Shown here: piece after piece, positions 4,526 through 9,798 of the stretch | How positions within the stretch are numbered: position 1 is the first letter of the stretch | Layout: the number at the start of each line of letters is the position of its first letter | Assembly (NCBI GenBank): GCA_021775715.1 | Contig: JAJFHI010000076.1 | Location: forward strand, 1 to 9,798 | Length of the DNA stretch: 9,798 bases | Direction: 5' to 3' | Source of the DNA: Hyphomicrobiaceae bacterium | GTDB lineage: Bacteria > Pseudomonadota > Alphaproteobacteria > Rhizobiales > Hyphomicrobiaceae | Translations under genes and position numbers: made by a program | The notes under the pieces: model-generated | Seen by the model: only the letters and a program-made list of their open reading frames with translations | What the model was told of the DNA's origin: nothing | Database searches by the model: none

Positions 4526-7471
4526 TCAGTCGAATTTGATCGCGTCGTCGGAAATTGAGACCTTCGGCCAGCGTCCGGGCTCTGCGTGTTCGGCTGTTGC
4601 TACCTCTGGATGTTCCGATGGTCTCGGCTCCACGTTCGTCTCGGTTTGCTGTCTGGGCTGGCGGCGCGCAACAGTGGAAGCGGCGACAGTTGTGGCTTCG
4701 GGCGCGACATGCTTATCATGCATCGACGGCGCATTTGCGACAGCAAGAACGGCTTCGGCAGTCGCGGCAGGTGTTGGTATTATGGTTTGGGTGTGAGGCT
4801 TGGTGCGGGTCGTTGCTTTTCTATGTTGCCTGCGCGGTAAATTCGGATCTGCTCGCCGAGAGATCTTATCCGGTGTGCTCTCCAGCTGAAGGCCGTCCCG
4901 CTCTGGTTCCGTTGCTGGTGGTTGTCCCATTACAATCTGTTGTGGAGCTGCTTGCTGTGTCGGAGCGAAGTCAGCTGCCAGAGACAACAAGACCCGATAG
5001 AGGTCCTTTGATACTAGAACACGCTTTGGTTTTCCCTTAGCGCCGATACAGTCGATGGCATCTAGAACGGATGCCGCGTTCAGACACTGGCGCACCACAT
5101 CCAGATCATCACGTTTGATTTCGTGCATGATGACCTGCGATGAGAACCCGGGCTTTTCAGACGTCGGGTGCAGGTATTTCAGCACAGTGTCAGCGTGGCG
5201 GTAAACGTCGGCTCCGAGAGATGTCTTGATGAACGTCTTAAGCTCAGGAAGGTCACCGTTCGCGTTGTGGGCGGCAGCGGCCGTAGCGTGGTGTGCTGCC
5301 GCGCCGTTTAGAAATTCGATTAGCTCGCCACGCAGTGCGTAATGCTGGGCGTGTGCTGGGTCGCGCTTGACCGCGCCAATGGTTGAGCCAGCGTTGAGGA
5401 TGCGCCGCAATGTCGAGAGTTTCGCCATTTGGCTGACGGCATCGAGATTGATCTCGTGTGTCCAGCCACGACCAAATTCGGGGTGCTCGCCATCCGCGAT
5501 AGGTTGCGCTAACTCCAGCACGGCCATTGCGTTTTCGTGTGGGTCAGGCTGGAGCGTATTTGCAACAATTGCATTTAGCTGTTGGGCGGTGCGCCGTTCG
5601 TCGTGTGGAATTGAAGACAACGGCGAGCGCAATGCATTGGCCCCAAACAGACCCGAAATAAAGACGAGTGAATCGATTGCCAACGCAATTGCAAGTGCGA
5701 GATAGGCAAGTCGGTTTTTGTCTGAGAATGCGTTAGTTGTGACGACGAACCTGTGCGCCTTGTCGTCCCGGTTTTGTTCAAGCGCACCGAGATCGGAGCG
5801 AATACTTGCGGCAGCCGCGCCCGAGAGCCGGGAGTCGTGCAGGCAGCCGCGGGCAAATGCGAGTTGTGCTTCAATGCCGACACCATCGGGAAGCGTTTTG
5901 CCCTGCCCGCACGTCTGCTTCAGTGTTACCGTGCCGTTGTTAAGTGCATAAAGCTGCGCAGCGGTTTCGTGCGCCTGTCCTGGGTCGCAAGCGCTATTGT
6001 CAGTGGTGGTCGAAAGATCAGGTGATTGCAATAAGAGTGTTGCCACATCAGTGCACCGCGCCTGAAGCTGGTCGAGGCCGCCACGCGTTGGAGCTTGTTC
6101 AAAAGCAATGCGGTTGGTTCTGAGCGCTTCGAGCTTGCTCAATGCCTCGGTTTTGGTCGCCGTAAGGCGCGTGATGCGTTCGGCCCGGTCGGTCGCGGGG
6201 TTTGCTGTTTTGTCCTGACTGTTAAATTCAAGCATCTCGGCTTCGACAGCGGCAATCTTCACGGCAGCGTTTTCAACGGCCTTACGAGTCTGTTCCAAGC
6301 GCGGTGTGTAAGCCTGCAATTCCAGTTCGAGGCTTTCCTTCGTTGCCTGTATGCGCTCGTGTTCCTGAATAAGTGCGCGATATATTGGGCCTCGGCCACG
6401 GCGAGCGGTCGTACCAACACCGCGGGCTTCTGCATCCGCCGCCGCAGCCTTCGCGATCATCTTACTATCGAGTTTGAAGATTTTCTGATTAAGAGTCTTG
6501 ACGGCTTCGGCCAGTTCGGCGGCCTGCTTCTTGGTCTGTTTATAGTCGAGATCAAGTTCGGCCCTGCGGGCACTAATTTGTGTCCGCTTGTTTGCAGCGG
6601 CTGATAGCGCACTGTGGTTGCGCGCTTCCTCTCGCCGCTGGAGCTGTCTCTCGTCTTCCAGAGCACGATCTAAAACATCTGGCGAATTTTGAAGGTCGGA
6701 TGCGAGTTGGTCGAGTGTTCCCGCATAACGCTGCCAGGTGCTGCTGGAAAAGAACGATCCGCGTTCCCGCAATTTTGTCTGTGCCGTTAAACGAATGATG
6801 TCGTTTGTGACGCCAGCAACTTCGTTGCGAATACGAACGTCTGCGGCGCGGCCGCGTTCTTCTTCGGGAAAGATGTTTGAAAACAATGAGTCGAACGAGA
6901 AGAAAACCGACGTTGCCATGCAGGCCAAAAACATGATCCAAAGCATCGTGTTGCGCGTCACGACGCGCAGTGCACGCAGGTGATCGTCGATAAATTCGCG
7001 ACCGGCATTTAAAACTAGCAAGCCGGTGAGCGTAATCGCGATGACGCCCCAGAGAATGTTTTCGAGCGAGAAGTAGCCAGGCGACAGTGTGGTCCAGTTG
7101 GCGAGCTCTGCGTTGAAAAGTCCGTAGTGATTGGCGATCAACAAAAGAACGGCGAGAAATAAGAAGATGCCAAGGGCGCGGCCGAGCGTGGCCTGAAAGC
7201 GACGCGATCTAAAAGCGGGATCTGCGTGTTGCCGGCCGCCACCTTCAATTGCGAAGCTTTCACCAATTAACCAGGCGGCGATCAACATCACTCCCTGGAT
7301 TCCGAACGTTATCATTAACGACAGGATCGGCTCGTTGGTGAAATTGCGCATCCCGTCCCAGGTGGTCCAGCCGGATGCCACCGACAGGATGATGCCGGTT
7401 GCACCGAGAAGTACCAGCCGCCAGTTCGTCAGAGCCGATTGAAGACGACCGCCGTTGGAAACACTCTGCAA
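4526..7471 (-). CDS. large membrane protein with periplasmic coiled coil, unknown function
   Basis: About 981 aa, family not recognised. Five hydrophobic segments lie at about residues 18-38, 48-70, 96-115, 136-156 and 175-197. A stretch of about 390 residues follows with heptad-like charged/Ala/Leu helices (about 268-453) and four cysteines (473, 495, 521, 543). A sixth membrane segment is at about 588-608. A soluble domain follows (about 613-843), then a Pro/Ala/Thr/Arg-rich, probably disordered linker and an end motif WPKVSISDDAIKFD. Arg-rich loops after segments 2 and 4 and after segment 6 put the N terminus, those loops and the C-terminal domain in the cytoplasm and the coiled coil in the periplasm, where the cysteines could pair. 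The segment FFSFDSLFSNIFPEEERGRA just after TM5 looks strongly constrained. Start: TTG 7471 has a strong AGGTGG six bases upstream. The frame is open to ATG 7642 (1038 aa), but those extra residues look unstructured and that ATG lacks a good ribosome site. It is divergent from the response regulator. No kinase, GGDEF, protease or ATPase motif is seen. Confidence 0.85.
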   Translation of the reverse strand: MQSVSNGGRLQSALTNWRLVLLGATGIILSVASGWTTWDGMRNFTNEPILSLMITFGIQGVMLIAAWLIGESFAIEGGGRQHADPAFRSRRFQATLGRALGIFLFLAVLLLIANHYGLFNAELANWTTLSPGYFSLENILWGVIAITLTGLLVLNAGREFIDDHLRALRVVTRNTMLWIMFLACMATSVFFSFDSLFSNIFPEEERGRAADVRIRNEVAGVTNDIIRLTAQTKLRERGSFFSSSTWQRYAGTLDQLASDLQNSPDVLDRALEDERQLQRREEARNHSALSAAANKRTQISARRAELDLDYKQTKKQAAELAEAVKTLNQKIFKLDSKMIAKAAAADAEARGVGTTARRGRGPIYRALIQEHERIQATKESLELELQAYTPRLEQTRKAVENAAVKIAAVEAEMLEFNSQDKTANPATDRAERITRLTATKTEALSKLEALRTNRIAFEQAPTRGGLDQLQARCTDVATLLLQSPDLSTTTDNSACDPGQAHETAAQLYALNNGTVTLKQTCGQGKTLPDGVGIEAQLAFARGCLHDSRLSGAAAASIRSDLGALEQNRDDKAHRFVVTTNAFSDKNRLAYLALAIALAIDSLVFISGLFGANALRSPLSSIPHDERRTAQQLNAIVANTLQPDPHENAMAVLELAQPIADGEHPEFGRGWTHEINLDAVSQMAKLSTLRRILNAGSTIGAVKRDPAHAQHYALRGELIEFLNGAAAHHATAAAAHNANGDLPELKTFIKTSLGADVYRHADTVLKYLHPTSEKPGFSSQVIMHEIKRDDLDVVRQCLNAASVLDAIDCIGAKGKPKRVLVSKDLYRVLLSLAADFAPTQQAAPQQIVMGQPPATEPERDGLQLESTPDKISRRADPNLPRRQHRKATTRTKPHTQTIIPTPAATAEAVLAVANAPSMHDKHVAPEATTVAASTVARRQPRQQTETNVEPRPSEHPEVATAEHAEPGRWPKVSISDDAIKFD

Positions 7472-7927
7472 AATACACCACCTGAACACACGCATTCGTT
7501 GAAGAGTGTAGCGGCCGCCACATATTTTTCCAGACAAAGTCGCGAAATTATTGAACGACCCGGCGTCTTCAGGTGACTGGAGAGCAGTCGGCAATGCATT
7601 TGTCGTGAGCTTTCTTGATGCCAGGCCCACTCGTGCCGGCATCGCTCAGGCCATGCAGGTGATCAGTTTTTGAGCGAAAGATTTTCTTCCAACACTAAGT
7701 TGCAGTGCGAAGAGCCCACCGTTTGCTGCAGGAAAGTAACGTTGTCCGGTAACTGTTCCGAACGGCTTTGAATTAATTTTAAAGATTGTTCTTGGCAGAT
7801 TGATCAAGATGCTGAATATTCATCCGGCGGGGATTAGTGCTTGAATAAAGCCACAAAAATAATCCGCTTCTGTCATCAAAGCGTTTTTCGATGATACAGA
7901 ACATAGTTACCGTCAGCGTAAATATTA
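7472..7927. other. divergent intergenic/upstream region
   Basis: About 285 bases (456 if the large gene starts at TTG 7471) separate the large membrane-protein gene from the response regulator. It holds a possible plus-strand promoter (7792-7820), a perfect 10-bp palindrome TGAATATTCA (7813-7822), and TCATC/GATGA arms around 7873-7894. I could not identify a convincing minus-strand promoter. No other gene is seen. Confidence 0.55.
7792..7820 (+). promoter_or_regulatory. possible promoter of the response regulator, overlapping a palindrome
   Basis: TTGGCA (7792-7797) and AATATT (7815-7820) are 17 bases apart. The -35 matches five of six consensus positions and the -10 four. The -10 sits inside the perfect palindrome TGAATATTCA (7813-7822), a natural position for an operator. 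The transcript would carry a leader of about 100 bases. Confidence 0.35.
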
Positions 7928-8689
7928 ATGGGTGCGAGCCAGACAATGGTGCAGCCGATAAACATAGCAGTAGTGGACGATCAACCCTTGTTTCGTGAGG
8001 GGGTCTGCAACGCATTAACCTCAACGAACCAGTGCCATTTGGTCGGCGAAGGCGCCGATTTTGATGATGCCGTGGATATTGCCCGGACGCTGAAACCTGA
8101 TGTGATGCTGCTCGATGTGCACCTTCCAGGTGGCGGCATCGCAGCCTTGAAAATGATTTCCAAGGCTGTTGCAAGAACCCGGACGATCATGTTGACGGCG
8201 CAGCAAAGCGAGGCGGATCTATCTGCGTCTTTCCGAGCTGGGGCCCGGGGTTATATTGTTAAAGGTGTTCGGGCCGAGCAGCTCGCAGAGATCGTAAACA
8301 CAGTGCACGGCGGCGGTATGTATACTGAGCCGCAATTTGCCAGCGCACTTTTGGCGCGTCGTTACGAAAAGCTTCATGGCGATAAGGATGTCCTCAGCAC
8401 TTTGACCTGTCGCGAGCGGGACATTCTAACCTTGGTGTCTAAGGGGTTGACCAACAAGGAAATCGCCGGGTCATTCAAGCTGGCTGAAAAAACCGTCAAA
8501 CATTACATGACAAATATTTTGCAGAAACTTCAAGCGCGTAACCGCGTTGAGGCGGCACTGATCGCACGTAAATTGATGGTTGACGAGATCGGTCAGGAGG
8601 TTGCCGAAAACGGTGCCTCAATCGACAACGCCACCGCAGCTGATTGGTTGGCGGGCGACAACAAACTCAAGCGCGCTGTAGCCCGCTAA
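7928..8689 (+). CDS. NarL/FixJ-family response regulator
   Basis: A 253-aa two-component response regulator. The receiver domain (about 11-127) has the acidic pair D17/D18 (VVDDQPLF), the phosphoacceptor D63 in LLDVHLP, T90 (IMLTA) and the invariant K112 (YIVKG), so all phosphorylation residues are present. A LuxR-type helix-turn-helix occupies about 157-211 (LTCRERDILTLVSKGLTNKE and EKTVKHYMTNILQKL). A tail of about 40 residues after the HTH is rich in charged and small residues and is longer than usual for the family. ATG 7928 has no clear ribosome site; M7 (ATG 7946) has only a weak GCGAG upstream, so the exact start is open. No histidine kinase is in the window, so it is an orphan here. 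It is divergent from the large membrane protein and convergent with the HlyC-like gene. Targets are unknown. Confidence 0.93.
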   Translation: MGASQTMVQPINIAVVDDQPLFREGVCNALTSTNQCHLVGEGADFDDAVDIARTLKPDVMLLDVHLPGGGIAALKMISKAVARTRTIMLTAQQSEADLSASFRAGARGYIVKGVRAEQLAEIVNTVHGGGMYTEPQFASALLARRYEKLHGDKDVLSTLTCRERDILTLVSKGLTNKEIAGSFKLAEKTVKHYMTNILQKLQARNRVEAALIARKLMVDEIGQEVAENGASIDNATAADWLAGDNKLKRAVAR

Positions 8690-8795
8690 ATGGGTCCCGC
8701 TTTCTGCAGAGTGCGGTTCACCGGCGCTAGGAACGCTCCCTGCGAAAAAACACTCAATGTCGGATTTTAGAGAACGCTTCTGATCTTCTCAATTC

Positions 8796-9329
8796 TTATT
8801 GGGTTGTGGTTTCCTTTTCCTCGAACGACTTGAGCTCCGGTCCCTTCGCTGTCGCCATCCGATAGAAAACTTTTTGGTTCTTAAAGTCGGTCTTGCGCAG
8901 ATCCGACAACAGCGGCGCTAAAAAACGCTGGTCGCCAACAGCGTCGATAATCCAGTAATGGTCGCCGCTGGTCCATTCTGCTGGCGTCAGTAGGATTGGT
9001 TTTTCAAGCCCATCTACAAGGCGGTCATGCACTTCTTGCGATACGCGGGCCCAGGTGATCAAGCCAACCGGAATTGTTGCACCAGACCCTTTGGGGTGGG
9101 CTTCTGCGAGGCGATACTGATTGCGCATAAGTGGCGGCACGGCGTGGTCTTTAAGATCCGAAAGTACCATGTTTTTGTGATGCTCGCTTTGCATCAGGAC
9201 GGTGACGATGTTGCCGAATTTCGCCGAGATCAGCCGACTGTTCATCAGTTCCTGCTGCTTTTTTGAAGCGGCAAGTGTTTTGACAGGAGATTCAGGATTT
9301 ACGTTCGGGTTTTCGGCTGATTCCAACAT
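8796..9329 (-). CDS. RTX toxin-activating lysine acyltransferase (HlyC family)
   Basis: A 177-aa cytoplasmic enzyme of the HlyC/toxin-activating acyltransferase family, which moves an acyl chain from acyl-ACP to lysines of an RTX protoxin. It aligns by eye with E. coli HlyC across the core: FGNIVTVLMQSEHHKNMVLS corresponds to the segment with catalytic His23 (here H51), VPPLMRNQYRLA to its LPAIQANQYVLL, VGLITWARVSQEV to its SWANLSLEN, and PAEWTSGDHYWIID to EDWTSGDRKWFID with Asp92 (here D129). Both catalytic residues are kept. The N-terminal extension of about 30 residues is low in structure. ATG 9329 is used; its ribosome site is weak, and M29 would also leave the core intact. Its usual partners, an RTX protein with GGxGxDxLx repeats and HlyB/HlyD, are absent from the window. 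It is convergent with the response regulator. Confidence 0.9.
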   Translation of the reverse strand: MLESAENPNVNPESPVKTLAASKKQQELMNSRLISAKFGNIVTVLMQSEHHKNMVLSDLKDHAVPPLMRNQYRLAEAHPKGSGATIPVGLITWARVSQEVHDRLVDGLEKPILLTPAEWTSGDHYWIIDAVGDQRFLAPLLSDLRKTDFKNQKVFYRMATAKGPELKSFEEKETTTQ

Positions 9330-9361
9330 GGCTGACGCGTCTCACAAATTGCACAGGTTGA

Positions 9362-9391
9362 TATAAATTTCTGGTCTGCAACGCGTGCCAA
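9362..9391 (-). promoter_or_regulatory. possible promoter of the HlyC-like gene
   Basis: On the minus strand TTGGCA (9391-9386) is followed after 18 bases by TTTATA (9367-9362). The start of transcription would be near 9355, giving a leader of about 25 bases to ATG 9329. Both hexamers are fair matches to sigma-70 elements. Confidence 0.4.
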
Positions 9392-9569
9392 GAGCTGCAA
9401 CACGTCTGTTCTATTCGGTACGAGTTTTTTAACCCGGACTGTAGGAAGGCTAGGTTGCGATCCGGGCGACGTCAACAAATTTGCTGAGAATGGTTACATC
9501 TTGACGATGCGCCAACGCAGCCAAAAGGTCTTTTAATATCAATGTTGAAGGTCAGTCTGTCGTGCACGG

Positions 9570-9654
9570 TCAGACCGACGTGTGAGCGTTTTTCAGACTA
9601 AGGTCCGATCACCTATCAGACCAACGTCTGAAAACGCTTCAGACGTCGGTCGGG
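9570..9654 (+). repeat. array of four 16-bp palindromic sites at exact 23-bp spacing
   Basis: TCAGAC begins at 9570, 9593, 9616 and 9639, exactly 23 bases apart each time. Each copy opens a dyad TCAGAC-N4-GTCTGA. The right arm is GTGTGA, GTCCGA, GTCTGA and GTCGGG in order (5, 5, 6 and 4 matches of 6). The 7-base spacers differ but the outer two mirror each other, so the block is also a long inverted repeat. The form fits an array of binding sites for a dimeric regulator on nearly one face of the helix. Iterons of a replication origin or a centromere-like site are alternatives. The spacers are far too short for CRISPR. Confidence 0.8.
9573..9651 (+). repeat. long imperfect inverted repeat centred on 9612
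   Basis: Arms share one centre: GACCGACGT (9573-9581) with ACGTCGGTC (9643-9651), TGA with TCA, GCGTTTT (9586-9592) with AAAACGC (9631-9637), CAGAC (9594-9598) with GTCTG (9626-9630), and GGTC (9602-9605) with GACC (9619-9622). That is 28 possible base pairs with small bulges and a 13-base top loop. It could be a cruciform or, if transcribed, a stable RNA hairpin. There is no T-run after it on the plus strand. Confidence 0.7.
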
Positions 9655-9702
9655 GTAATTCGTTGGACCTCGGACCCTTCCTAATCAGGCTTTGCAAAAC
9701 CT

Positions 9703-9716
9703 ATTGTCGGGACAAT
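9703..9716 (+). promoter_or_regulatory. dyad ATTGTC-GG-GACAAT, possible operator
   Basis: A perfect 6-bp inverted repeat with a 2-base centre lies about 50 bases after the phased array and just before the edge of the window. Its position suggests an operator for a gene that begins near or beyond the window end. No regulator can be named. Confidence 0.4.
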
Positions 9717-9798
9717 GGAAACCTATGGACGCAGTTCGCGCGCGGACCACCCATTTTATGGCGTCGCGAACTAATTTTTGGGCGAGGAGCCGCACGTT

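Larger units (their letters stand above)
9330..9798. other. gene-poor region upstream of the HlyC-like gene
   Basis: About 470 bases to the end of the window. It holds the possible HlyC-side promoter, two CTGCAAC(G/A)CGT copies 19 bases apart (9376 and 9395), the phased dyad array at 9570-9654, and a further dyad ATTGTC-GG-GACAAT at 9703-9716. An open frame from ATG 9725 runs off the window end but is too short to call. Confidence 0.55.

Noticed and set aside
4555..5040. 161-codon plus-strand open frame
   Set aside because: It lies fully antisense within the large membrane-protein gene, over its disordered tail and C-terminal domain. It has no ribosome site and no protein-like features; biased codon use of the real gene explains it.
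5158..5169. TTCAGACGTCGG, identical over 12 bases to part of the fourth site of the 23-bp array
   Set aside because: It is a single copy within the coding sequence of the large membrane protein, the right half of the dyad is absent, and no periodic partner exists. Treated as chance.
6095..6604. 169-codon plus-strand open frame
   Set aside because: Antisense to the coiled-coil region of the large membrane protein; its Leu/Phe-rich composition is the mirror of Glu/Lys/Gln codons on the true strand.
7799..7808. TTGATCAA as a binding site for the Fnr-like regulator
   Set aside because: The two half-sites overlap instead of being separated by four bases, so it does not fit TTGAT-N4-ATCAA.
8690..8795. 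Terminator between the convergent response regulator and HlyC-like genes
   Set aside because: I looked for a GC-rich stem followed by T on either strand and found no convincing one.
9570..9654. CRISPR array
   Set aside because: Repeats are 16-bp imperfect dyads with 7-base spacers; CRISPR repeats and spacers are several times longer and no cas gene is present.
9725..9798. Open frame from ATG 9725 (and ATG 9758) running off the window end
   Set aside because: Only about 24 codons are visible, the upstream GGAAA is a poor ribosome site and the residues are not diagnostic. It may be the start of the next gene but cannot be supported.

Overview
The window looks like chromosomal DNA of an alphaproteobacterium, most likely of the order Hyphomicrobiales (Rhizobiales). 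The evidence is the mix of families: an FNR/FixK-type regulator, an NDUFA9-like complex I family protein, an Hsp20 gene followed by a DUF1150 gene and preceded by what looks like a ROSE RNA thermometer, and a FixJ/NarL-type response regulator. The genus cannot be named from sequence alone. No transposase, integrase, CRISPR array or phage gene is visible.

Layout. (1) 31-1344, plus strand: a Crp/Fnr-family regulator without an N-terminal Fe-S cysteine cluster, then a small protein resembling the YflT/general-stress family. (2) 1345-1697: no firm gene, one possible 50-aa ORF. (3) 1698-1784, minus strand: tRNA-Leu(CAG) with encoded CCA and a good sigma-70 promoter. (4) 1999-2982, plus strand: NDUFA9-type atypical short-chain dehydrogenase, closed by a strong intrinsic terminator at 3030-3062. 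(5) 3105-4132, minus strand: heat-shock unit made of a sigma-32-like promoter, a three-hairpin ROSE-like leader that buries the Shine-Dalgarno, hsp20, and DUF1150. (6) 4526-7471, minus strand: a protein of about 981 aa with six predicted membrane segments and a large periplasmic coiled-coil region. I do not recognise its family. (7) 7928-8689, plus strand: a NarL/FixJ response regulator divergent from (6). (8) 8796-9329, minus strand: a HlyC-type toxin-activating lysine acyltransferase, convergent with (7), with no RTX protoxin in the window. (9) 9330-9798: a gene-poor stretch holding four palindromic 16-bp sites spaced exactly 23 bp apart, which together form a long imperfect inverted repeat.

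How it fits together. The left half is housekeeping and stress biology: redox or oxygen-type regulation, heat shock and respiration. The right half looks more accessory: unknown envelope scaffold, orphan response regulator, orphan acyltransferase and a phased operator-like array. No histidine kinase, RTX protein or type I secretion gene is visible, so any functional link among the right-hand genes is inference. The least explained elements are the 23-bp-phased dyad array and the 981-aa membrane protein.
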